The notes under the pieces are model-generated. The model was not told where the DNA came from and did no database searches. It was given only the letters and a program-made list of their open reading frames with translations. Made by a program: the position numbers and the translations under genes. DNA of 64,000 nt from assembly GCA_013396655.1 (NCBI GenBank), contig WBMV01004777.1, forward strand, positions 407,128-471,127. Direction: 5' to 3'. This document shows, piece after piece, positions 35,865-46,935 of this stretch (the first letter of the stretch is position 1; each line of letters begins with the position of its first letter). This DNA comes from Campylorhamphus procurvoides. Taxonomy: Eukaryota; Chordata; Aves; Passeriformes; Dendrocolaptidae.

Positions 35865-36100
35865 CTGTGGAATCAGAGAAGTGACGGTGGGAAGAGACTT
35901 CAGAGATCCCTGATCCAGCCTCTGGCTCATTCACGTCACCATGATGTTATCCAACCAAGTCTGGAAACGCTCCGAGGGTGGATATACTGCCACTTTCCTG
36001 GGGACCTGTTCCAGTGCTGCTTTTCTACCCTTCTGGTAAAAAAGTAATTCCTGAAGTTCAGTCTGAACCTACTGAACTTCCACTTCTTTTATCACCTATT
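35865..36100 (-). repeat. CR1 LINE fragment, reverse orientation
   Basis: The + strand reads TTATCCAACCAAGTCTGGAAACGC, then CCTGTTCCAGTGCTGCTTTT and GAAGTTCAGTCTGAACCTAC. This is the reverse complement of a CR1 subfamily 3' region. It is diverged. Confidence 0.8.
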
Positions 36101-39100
36101 GAGAAGACTTTGGCTCCATTGTTTTTGTAACTACCTTCCAGATATTGGTAGGAAATAATATGCAGTGTAAAGTAGCTATCATGCAAGTACCAGGAATATG
36201 GTGGGATAACACTTACCCCTGGTATTAACAATTCTGCTGTTGAGGACTGGTAGAAAGGAAAAGAAAAATAGTGCATTAATCTCACAAGAAGTATGATGTT
36301 ACAGCTGGTTTAGATAAAACTCAGAAAGTTAAAAGAGGCTTTTCTCTGGTGCAGGTCAGTGTCAGTCATGAACCACTCAATTTCATATCTGGATATGTAG
36401 GGAAAGAGCTAATATTAAAAGAGATAAATCCCAGTAAGAACTATGCTGCCATGGGGAAACTAACTTTAGACTTATGGACCAGTGAATCATCTCTCATGAT
36501 CATAATGGGCCTCAGGCCTATAATTCTCAACATGACATGACAAATTCCTTCACAAAACCATCACTGAACCTACAAAAGATTCATTAGTTGTAAATAGCAA
36601 TTAAGTCATAGAGCAGGTGGTCATCAAAAATAAATTTGGAGCATGTGATCATAATTTCCTTACCTGTAAATTCAGTGGGAAGCTAAATAAGAATAGGCAG
36701 GCGCTGCATATGCATGTTTTTGTTTCATAAGAAATTAAACCCCAAGGAATTAGGACACTTCAGCAGTAAGGAAACTGTATGTGAAAGATGCCCAGAATTT
36801 CTGAGAGAGATGCACAGTGTCTCTGGAACATGTATCCCAAGTAAAGAAGCCAAAATCCCTCTGTAGCTATCTGGATGAACAGCCACAAAGTGAAAGGTAA
36901 GGAGAAAACTCTTCCTCAAATGTTTGTAGATATAATGTAGCATCAATCTGGAATTTGGATTTTTAAAAGAAGAGAAAGGTTTTCATTTAAGTAAATAACT
37001 GAACCAGGAAAGAGAAAGTGGCTATAAAGAAGATGGGGTCAAAACTAAAAATATTTGTTAAAATTAAATAAATATACATAATATTCTTCAGTCAGGAAAA
37101 TGACAGTAAAGAGCGGAGCAGAGGAAAGGAGTGTAATGAATATGAGGGTACAGGAATTGCCACATCTGATTTGAAGGCAAAGAATACATTACTGTGGTGA
37201 AAATAAGAAGACAAGCTAAGACTTGAATTTTGATGGATATTTTTTTTTCAAATCATAATAATTTTTATTCTTAAGAAAGCAACAAGGAGTTACAGGGTTT
37301 TGCAAAATAGTAGGCACTGTTTAGATAAACTTCACCTTATCTGTGCTCACTCAGTTTTGGGTGTTGGCACCCCAGCAAAAAATTTCTTCCTTCAAACCAG
37401 ACAGGATACATGTCAGCAGGTGCCCTGCCCTTTCACCCCATAAAAATTATCCTTTGTCCCATATTACTGTAAAGTACTGGTCAGGAATTTCCAGACCCTT
37501 TCTAAAGGAGAAGTATTTAACCAGAAAATCTCTTGTTTTAGCAGCACATGATGAACATAGAGGAATATCAGCATTGGTGACTCTGTGATTTTATTGTGGC
37601 CTCTCAGCTCATGTTTCAATGATCTGCTGGCTGAATACTCCAACCCAGAACAGAGGCTGTGCCACAGGGTGAGGTCCACTGTATAAATTACAATTCAAAA
37701 CAGAATCTGAATTCCACTGAGTTCATGAGGCTCATCCAAATATCTTACTTTGTCAGTAGAAACTAAATAAAATACAAAATCTTCATTCTGCTTATGTCTC
37801 TGCTCACCCAAACATCATCTTACCCTTGTAGTGTCTGTTGAATTGCTGTTTCCTCCTAAATCATTTGCAGCAAAAACACCTCTTCCACATCCCACTTCCC
37901 TTCATTCCTGTGCCCTTTTACCTCTCTCTGCTTGCCTCTCCTCATAATACCTACAATCAGGCAGGCCTCCTCTATCCAAACCCATTACCTGTTCTGTGTC
38001 TTCTGTTGTCATGAGTTGTTCCGCCCTGCACTGACCTTTCTGATTTCCACGGTGCCATCATATCACTTCCCTTTCTTCCAGTGAGAGAAAACGCTGCAAA
38101 ACACATCAGCCTGGAGTGTGTGGAGTATTGCTCTTCACAAGACTTGTGGACAGCACAAACGTGATCAAAGTTATGAAGATCTGGAGTGTGAGTTCTGGAC
38201 TGAAAGCAGCCTCACTGCAGTGGTATAAGGGTGATCTCCACTCCCCTGTACAGCGTTGCCTCTTCCAGGCCAGGTTAACCAGAATAACCTGAACATGGCT
38301 ATGGATTTTCAGCTTTCAATGGATGTGCTGAAGATTACTTAACCAAATTCACAGTTTACAGAAGTATACCTACGTATCCACAGGGGCAAATGTGTCTCTT
38401 TCTGTGTGAATTAACACCCTGTGTCACTCCAGTGTACCCTATGGTAGTACAAAGCAAAATGATCCAATCACCTAGATGTTCTGTGCACACCCTGGCTGAT
38501 CCCAGGAGGTACAGCTTGTGACATTCCTATCTCTGACCTTCTCCCTGAACCATCATATTTGCAAAGGTTGTGTCCTCTCTGTAGTCTGAGTTGGGCACCC
38601 CTAGCACAAGGAAGAAGCAGGATCAGTGGTAACAAAGTTGGAACTGAAGTCATGCCATCTCCAGGAGCAGGGAGGTACAAGAACAAAATCTCTGGAACTG
38701 ACAAGAAGGAGCCAGGAGCAGAATAGCAGCAGTGCTGGTGACACTGACACTAAAGGTAAAGAGAGCCCAATTCATACTTAACATAAACCACAATTTCATG
38801 GCAGCCATAGGCAGCCACACCAGTTTACAGCACCCAAGTGGCTGATCATGTGAGAAACTGCCTATAGGCTGAAATTTTTCATAGTCTTTTATACAACCCT
38901 GAACACTGACTTACTCTGAGACACTGTAATTTAAGCTTTTTTTTCCCCTCTCCAAATTATCCATAATCTTAAGGGGCTCCATTTTCAAGTACCCAGGATA
39001 GATACTGACACCCATGTGTAAAGCGTTTTGAGACTTCCCAGAAAGGATCTCTAGGAACAGAAAAAAGAGTAACATTTAAAAAATGAAAAGAAAAAGAAGA

Positions 39101-39820
39101 AAGGGAACTGCTGCTACTCCTGTTTCTGGGACCAATCCATGGTCCCCACAACTCAGACAATATGCTCCTGAGTGTGCGTGTCTGGAGAAGAAAAACATCC
39201 TCATATGGTTAAAAATCTCGCAGGGACCACTTAAGCTGGAAGTGTAGGCAAGGATGATCTGCACTCCACATGGTTTCAGTCACCATGCAATTCATGCCCT
39301 TGATTACCAAGCACTCAGCTCAGCTTCATCAGCAACCTCTGTGAGTAAGAGAGGGCTCCTTCTTGCACAGCTGACTCATCCCAGCTTTGCACCAAGACTG
39401 GGGATGGAAAGCGTGGTGTGCGCCCATCCACCTGAGCCAGCTGTCACCTGGCCAACCCAGGTGAGGAGAGCAGTGGTCCAGGCCAGCAGATATCCCAGCT
39501 CCCAGTGATGTTCTTGTGCCCGAGACAGCAAGATGAAAGCCAGACCTCATGTCCTGAGTTCGCCCTTCTGGCTATGAGCCAGAAGAAAGGGTGTGAGTCA
39601 GCGCCACTGTGGCTGTGCAGTGGCTGTAAAGCTGTTTGAAACTGTTCAGCAAGTTCATGGCCACTTCAGAGGAATCCCACCCACCACCATACCTATGGCA
39701 TTTCTGGCTAGTACCACTGAAATGGGTTTAAACAGTGTAATGAGACAGACACTACAGGTAACATGACTGCTTTCTCTCACCTGTTGTCTCAACAAACCCA
39801 TTCTGTTTTTAAGTTAATGT
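36101..39820. other. Intergenic sequence between the TAPBPL remnant and FBXO40
   Basis: AT-rich with no supportable exon. A minus-strand ATG at 38653-38651 begins a signal-peptide-like stretch (MTSVPTLLPLILLLPCARGA). It lacks a convincing donor and cannot be tied to TAPBPL. Frames around 39254-39550 on both strands show no known motif. Confidence 0.4.
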
Positions 39821-39821
39821 A

Positions 39822-39827
39822 TTTATT
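39822..39827 (-). terminator. Probable FBXO40 polyadenylation signal
   Basis: AATAAA on the minus strand about 1.0 kb past the FBXO40 stop, with a GT-rich stretch (GGGTTTGTTG) just downstream, as expected of a 3' processing site. This would give an AT-rich 3' UTR of about 1 kb (39800-40839). Confidence 0.55.
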
Positions 39828-40839
39828 AAAAAATAAACCAAAAGCTAATAACTCTTCTGCTCTGTAAAAAAAGAAAAGATTCTTATGCTCCAGTGCCTTT
39901 AACTGAAGCAAGAATTATCTGCACAGTTACTGAATGGGTGGCTGAATGCCTCTTCTTTTACTTAAAAGAATAGTATTTCTTTGACATATTGTTTACAGTT
40001 GTTTACAATTAGAATTTGCAATTTGCAACTGCAAATCTGAGTAGGTAAGACACACTAAAAATGCCTTCAAATATTCACTGATGGCTTTAATGTATAAATG
40101 AAACAGAGAAAGTTACTAACTCAATATATAAAAAGTCAATTGTGCCTCTGAAGTTGCTACTTAGAACGGAGAGCAAGTTTGTTTGCTTTGGTTTAGTTTG
40201 AACACTCCCCATGAGCTCAACTTTAGGCTTTCACTCAACTAGGTATGCTTGCCTGAATCAGGATCCTAAATGACAGTCTGTGGCCTGCACAGTGGATTCC
40301 TCAGTTCTCACTGGAGTTCTAATGAATTCACTTAATTTTGGGGTGTCCTTTTCTTTCACCCATGTCTCAGAACGGGTTACCAGTCCCTAGGTCTGCCAGG
40401 CAGGAGGGCATCATCTATCTGTGCTACTAGAACTTGGCTTTACAGCCAAAACCAAGGTGTTTCAGACCTCGTCAAGCCAAGTACATGAACTGCTATTGTT
40501 TCTCTTGGGCACAGGGTACAGGAGCAGCAGCCTACCTTCAAGGTTGTGAAGATGCTGTTTTCAAATGAGATCCTTATTGCTTTCTTCAAGATGCTGTATT
40601 AAGCAAGGAACAGAAACATAAACAGAAAGCATGTGATGTTAGTGAGCAGTGGATGATGTTTCAACAATTAAATTAATGCAGGGGGGTGAAAAAAGATGCA
40701 GGATGTTTCAAACACAGCTGGGGCGATGACAGTTTTGTATGTCCAAAGGAAAGTTGGAAACAACAGTCTTTACACCTGAATTCCCAAGTCTTCATCTGAA
40801 GACGCCTGAAGGGAGGATGGCAGAGGGGAAGCTGGTTTT

Positions 40840-43800
40840 TCAGAATCTGTGCTTGAAAGTAGAAACCAAAGTCTTTCGAGTCTGCTCTCGAGATTCAGAC
40901 ATGCCTGTCAGCAGCACAGGGTCCGTCCTGTGCTCCACTTGGTAGAAGGGACACTTCTTCAGGTGCTCTGACATGCAGGCGACGTCATTGCGCTGCCATT
41001 TGTGAACTCTGGAGAACAGGCTGCTGAACTGCCAGATCTAATACAGGAAAGGGGAAAGAAATTGGGGAGAGAAAATGGGGATGGTGGTAAAAACAGAACA
41101 GGATTTTAAACATTTATATATGCTCAGAGTGGGTGTGCATTGCTCCTGCTGAACAGGCTAGTGACCATCTGATTGTGCAGGCCTGGCATAACAAGTAAAC
41201 ATCTGGTCTGTATTGTTAAGTGTCTTGTACTTGCTGGTTTAGCTGCTTTAGTCATCACCTACCATTTTGAATGGGGAAGTCATTGTCACCATGATTCCCA
41301 AGGTGCCAATCCAGTGCAGAGCATGAGGAAATATAGGACACCTGACCACTGCACCTCTGCAGGAAACTCCATTCCATGTGCAGTGTGATCCAAGATGTTT
41401 ATAAAGCAAAGTGGCCACAGCATGCTTATGTGATACATATCTCAAAGAAACCTGAGTTCATAAAGACCTCCCAAAGCACCTATCGGCAACTGCAAAGTAA
41501 TTAACATTATAACACTGTTATTTTTCATCCAACTTCAGAAAACTCTGGGAAATCTAAGGTTAAAGTTATTCCTAGGGGATGTACAAGCTTGTAGAAAATA
41601 GAGATGTGCAGCTAAACTTTTCTGATTCTGCTTGCAGTGATGCATCATTTAGTGATACACCAGCGTGTAGCGACATGACTAAGTGACTTTAATATTTGCT
41701 GTACATCATTAAAACAAATTACTTTTAAAGGCATAGTAGATTTCTTCTCCCTAAAAATGTTTCTTCCTCGGGAAGAAGGGCAATATGTGAGTGCTGAAGA
41801 TTGGTTCTAGACCTAAGTATTCATAGCTATTATACATATTAGTCAAGAAATTTGGAATAATTACAAAGAATGTTTTCAAGCAGAGTCTGTGCATTGGAAA
41901 CGAGATTCCTGTGTGGTTGGTACAGAGAGCTACCATGAAAAGGGTTAGACAGTCCTTAGATTCAATGCTGCTGGTTTGAAATGGCACTACAATAACTGAA
42001 GTTACTTTCTCTATGATTGGGAGGCTGGAATGTCTTCCTTTTACTGAAGGAAGCCCTGTCCTCCAGTAAATTGTTTCAGTGGCTAATTCCTGGTTTGGAT
42101 TGGGCTAATTCAACTTGCAGCCACCAACACTTTGTCACACAGATTTTGAACTCATCACACTTCATGTTTTCTCTTAATAGAGAGTACTTTATCTTAATAA
42201 GAAGTCATGAATTGCTAAGCTTCATTTGATAAGAATCAATAAGGAGACATCTATGGGGCTCTGCTTGAAAGCCAGGTCCTTAGACAATTTCTGCCAGTCT
42301 CTCCTGGATCTCTAAATTCTTTGTTCCTAGATCTCTCTCTTGTCTACTTGGTCAGACTGAAGTCTCTCACGATACTCTTTCAAACAGTTTTATGTAATGG
42401 TGGACTTGGCACCATTAGCTTAATGGTTGGACTTGATGATCTTAGAGGTCTATTCCAACTTATATGTTTCTACAACTCTATGATTTGATGTCAGAGCAGC
42501 TGCAAGGCTATCAGCCAGAATAAAAACTCTGTAATAACTAATTTTCAACTAGGATTTAGACTGAGTTGTGTTTATGTATCTCTTTCTAAACAACCTGAGC
42601 AGCCAATAAAGGTGATAATTTTCCAGCACAAACAGTGGGAGACCAGCTTTCAGAAGACAGGTTTCTATCCCTGTGCTGCTCCCTTACTCATGGTAATCTT
42701 ATGAACAACTAATCCTGAAAGCCCCTGGGGTTTGATGCAAAAGCCTGAATCTCTTTCACAGCCATGCCTCCTTGTTCTTTAATTTTTTGGCATTCTAAAG
42801 CATTTTGACATACCCTAAACTGGTTTGTAAAGAACAAAAAAATGCGTGAACATGAAGTTCTTAAAAAATCCATGAGTAATGCTTAAATATCAGGAATTCT
42901 TAGTTCCCAGTGCCTAAAACCAGTGAACATGCAAACACGTTACCCAAGATGAGCTTGGGTGGGGACTTCAGCTAGTCAGATGTCTAGTAACACCTTCCTA
43001 CCTCTGCTAAACATGCTGCACTTTACAGCCCTGGCCCCTGACAACAAACCCCTGTGCAAATGCACCATCTCAGGAACCTTCCCCACATCTGCATGCTAAT
43101 CTGCAGCTTTTCTTGCCATTCATGTGTTTTATCTGACAAGAACTCATGTCTCTTTTTCCCAGTGTCATAGTCACTTGCCTTTTTGCGAGCTTTCCATGAA
43201 GTACCACCATGGGAGTATCTTTTTTTCTCCCAGACCAGCAGGACCATTCCCCTCTCTTGAAGAAGAGTGGCACAGATGTCCCTCATGAGCACTGACACTT
43301 GCGATAGCTGAGATAAACTGAAGCTGTCCAGGAATCCCGCAATGTACTTGAGCACTTCCACTGGGAGGCTGCTCAGCAAGTCCTTACTCCTTCCTCGACA
43401 ATCCACTGTGAAATTGCACTTCCCTGGTTCAGCAAGAACGGTGTCCACCTCTGGCTTAATAGCAAATGTCTTGAGAGGCTTGCTGTATATTACTTTGGCC
43501 CTAAGTCCCTCAGGGCGGAAGGGATTTTGAACAAAAGAACATCCCAGGTAGGCCAGTGGGCAGCGGTGCTGGAACCATCCATCCAGACATGACTGGATAT
43601 CAGCATGCACGTTCTTGAAGTGGGAGGGGAACTCATCCCTCCTGAAGAAATGGCTGCAAGTAAACGTGAAAGCTGAACTGCTTTTGTTGTGTCTTCTGGT
43701 TACGCATTCAGTATAGAGCTCCATGTGGAGTTCTTGTGGGCTTTCTTCATCCAGAACATCTGCTAGAACAGCACGGGAGGAGAAGGGCTCTGAAGGAAAG

Positions 43801-45077
43801 CTGTATGTCTGTGTTGCAAAATCAACAAAGAGTCCATCAATACCCCTTGCTTCAGAGATCTCATGGCCTTTCAGCTCTTTTTCCAGAGCACACAGCAGTG
43901 TGGCTTCAACTATATTCGCCTTAGGTAGTTCTTCTATGTTTATTCCCAGTTCTGAGGTATCCACTGACTTGTCTGAAGTTGGCATCTTGTGGCCCAGTGC
44001 ATCTCCTAGTCGTGCTCTTTTGCCACAGTAACTAACTGGCACTTTGAAGGTGTAAACAGTCTTCACCTCCTGGGCTTCCAAGTTCCCATAGACAAAGTCT
44101 TTTTCTCTGGGAGTACAGGCAGCTATCTGGCCAAAGCGGATGAGCATTCCACCGTGATGTACCAGGTACATATTGTAATCACCTACACCAACTTCCTTCT
44201 TCAGCCTCTCCAGGACCCCTTCTTGCCAGGGAGCCATTCCTTTCAGTTCTCTACTCGGTGTTACTTGTTCAGGCTTTTGGTCCTTTGCCTCTTCTGCACT
44301 GTCAGGTCCTTCCTTTGCCTTCTTTGTGGAGCTGGCACCATGACGGGCTGATCCTGTTTTCTCAGAAGCCTTCTCTGACTTTTGTCCTGTGCTGGCTGCT
44401 GAGCCTGTGACCTGGCAAGCCAGGAGCTCTTTGCTGAAAATGTTCTCCCAGGTTTTGTAACTCCCCAGATCCATTCCCTCCTTGTCCTTTGCCAAATCTT
44501 CACGCTCACGCTGGCTGAGCTCGGGCAACTGGTCTTTGCCCTCTTGGGAACCACAGGTGACTCCCCCCACAGCACCTGCTTCACCACCCATGGCTTCGTC
44601 CATTAGCTCTTGCACTTCATCCTTTTTCCTCCACTCTGGAAACAAGTCGGCTACTTTCAAAGTCCTGAAAAGTATCTTCTGGTCTCTGAGTGCCAAGGCT
44701 GTGTCCAGACACTCCTCATTTAAGGCCTCCTTCATAATGTTCTTGTGGAGGGTGGTGTCTGAATCCACGTTTGGCCAGCGATTCCACTCCATCGAGCAGC
44801 AGACAACACTGGCTGGACAGACCTGGAGGTGCTTCCCCAGCTTAAAGCGGGCCATGGAAAAGGGGCAGCCATAGGCTGAGTTGAGGCAGGAGACCTGCTC
44901 TAAGGGACAGAGCAACTGGTGCTCCTCCTCCTTGCACATGTGGAAGGTGGCCCCGCAGTGCAGGCGGCAGCTGATCACCACGCAGGACACGGAGATCTCA
45001 ACTGGGGCGCGGCAGTGCCGGCTGAAACATCGCTCACAGTGTCTGTGCTGCCCAGGGGGAGCTTTCTGGGCCCGGTG
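40840..45077 (-). CDS. FBXO40: FBXO40, F-box protein of striated muscle (two coding exons; first codons not found)
   Basis: Substrate receptor of an SCF ubiquitin ligase; in mammals it is muscle-restricted and targets IRS1. Exon 45077-43179 (633 codons) joins exon 41037-40840 (65 residues plus stop). The first exon opens with a Cys/His-rich TRAF-type zinc finger (HRHCERCFSRHC, HMCKEEEHQLLCPLEQ). A Lys/Glu-rich linker follows, then a conserved central part (KTVYTFKVPVSYCGKRARLG) and the F-box (about 569-615, LPVEVLKYIAGFLDS). The last exon begins IWQFSSLF and ends near LVSTF, as in the 709-residue human protein. The upstream acceptor is CACGCACAG at 45078, so the initiator lies in an earlier exon. 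An open TTG at 45101 is intronic. The intron 43178-41038 uses a GC donor (AAG|GCAAGT). Strong match to FBXO40 rather than FBXO30. Confidence 0.95.
41038..43178 (-). other. FBXO40 GC-AG intron
   Basis: Donor GCAAGT directly after the Lys codon at 43179. Acceptor TATTAG before ATC TGG at 41037. The next GT-type donors would add unrelated residues with no match to the family. The intron contains the CR1 fragment at 42400-42486. Confidence 0.85.
42400..42486 (+). repeat. Short CR1 LINE 3' tail
   Basis: TTAATGGTTGGACTTGATGATC followed by AGGTCTATTCCAACTTATAT and ending CTATGATTT, the standard bird CR1 3' terminus. Lies in the FBXO40 intron. Confidence 0.8.
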
Positions 45078-45101
45078 CTGTGCGTGGTAAAGACAAGACA
45101 A

Positions 45102-46799
45102 GAGTTATTGCTTGAGGAGCGAAGATGGCTACAAGCCCTCCATGCTCATGCTTGGTTTCTACACATTAGGTGTTCACATGCACTTCCAGGGGGAATAAGG
45201 CTGTGGGCAAATGACTGCCCCCCCTGTACAATCACATGTCAGCTCTGATCCCTACAGTCCAGCATGGCCTGGCAGCAGCACAGGTATAGATAACACCCTT
45301 ACTTGTTAGCCCAAGCAGCCAGGGGTTGGGAGCAAGCCGTTTTCTACCCCAATATTTACACTGGGTCTTTCTAAACCAAGATGCTGAAATCAAGACTGCT
45401 AGAGGCACGGTGAAGGAGCATCCCACTTCCTCAACACTGGGTAGGAAAAATGACATTCCTTTTTCCTCTCTAGAGAAATTACATAGTCATTTGGCCTAGG
45501 CATCTTCTCATCTCCCCATAAAGACATGAACGTTGCACAAATGAACATCCCTTTGCTCTATACCATCAGTGTTGGGAGTAAGGATTACCTTCAGGATCCC
45601 AATTCCCAGTGTGGAAACCAGCCTGGGTAAAGGCTAATTTGCCTGGCCTTCTTTATTCTGCTTTCCTGATTTACCCTTATGCCCCTTGATGATGCCTGCA
45701 GATTGTGGGACAGAGACTGCAGGGGACCCTCCTTCAGACAAGTTATTTGGTACTTCTACTTTATTCAAAATCTGGAATAAAGTGATGCCTTGGTGTGCAT
45801 TTTGTGGTGAAGCTCCACAGTGCAGTGGAGGCTTATTGCAAGGTTATACTCACCCAATTAAACCCATTTTCTTTATTTATTTTTTTTCCCCACAAACTGC
45901 CTTTCACTTTTCTTCCCTGTGTTACCAGCAGTGAATGCCAACAGGAGGAAGGAGAAGATGGCAGGTTTGTGTTAGACTGTGATTGTGTAAAAACTGCTCT
46001 GCTTTTTGCAGTTCATCCTATCTACTTCTGACAAGTTAGTGTCAAACTCTACCTGGAACTGAACAGGTGGCCCTAGGCTGATCATATTTTAGATTCAGTT
46101 TATGAATGTGTTGGCGACACCATAAGGGGCCAGAAAATAGAAAAAGACATCCCAGGCAATAAGTAATAAATAATACCAGTCTCTGTTTCATAAACTGAGC
46201 TGCCTGGTGGCAGCTCCATGAATTTAAAATTTGCAACCAACAGATTGGATTAAAAGAACAAATGTGCCAAACCAAATGTTTCAGAAATTTACACCAGTGT
46301 TATTGCATAATTAATTTATGTTATGTATATTATATATATATATATAATATACATATGTAAAAATTAAATGTTTTCTTAAGGAAGACTGAATTTCCATTCT
46401 CACACTTCCATAATAATTCAGCTTTAAATATATATAATTTTTCCCTCTCCTTCCCTTAAAAACCTTTGATATGAAAAGAACATAAAATTTTCCTGAGGTC
46501 CAACAACAAAAAGCAGAAGTAAAAGAATATGATGTATTAAGATCCTTACATAAAAGGTTATCACTACCAGATTATTACATTTGTGTCACAATGAACCACT
46601 GGCTTCAGTTTCATTATTGCATTTCTCATTCTTCTCCAGTCAATTAAATCAGTTTAATGAAAAATAATGCCCTTATAAGACCTCCTTCCAAAAGATCTCG
46701 GTTCCCCTTGCTCATAATATCTCTACCCTTGCAAAAGTTCCAGGCAATAGCTGTTAATCCTTCCTACAAATGGAAAACCAGAAGCACAGTCCAATAGCA
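45102..46799. other. Upstream flank of FBXO40
   Basis: Should contain the first FBXO40 exon (untranslated plus the first few codons), but no ATG followed by a good donor could be singled out. Holds a palindromic TA microsatellite at 46310-46360. Confidence 0.4.
46310..46360. repeat. TA dinucleotide microsatellite
   Basis: ATGTATATTATATATATATA followed by further TA units and ATACATATG, an AT-only near-palindrome. Confidence 0.85.
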
Positions 46800-46851
46800 A
46801 GTGAATGGAATGGTGGCTAGCATGAGGTGTGCCTCCTGTTGTGCAAAATCC

Positions 46852-46935
46852 AAGAACATAAGAAATGAAATTCTGGGTCAGACCAGAGGTCCACCCAGCC
46901 CCAATGTTTTCTTCAACAGTGTCTGTAAGAAATGT
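46852..46935 (+). repeat. Old amniote interspersed repeat fragment
   Basis: AAGAACATAAGAAATGAAAT followed by TGGGTCAGACCAGAGGTCCA. This matches the start of a repeat common in reptile and bird genomes and seen again, diverged, at 19826-19910. Family name not assigned. Confidence 0.6.

Noticed and set aside
45078..45101. Start of FBXO40 at 45101
   Set aside because: The codon is TTG and the stretch lies upstream of a splice acceptor. The homology begins only after 45077.
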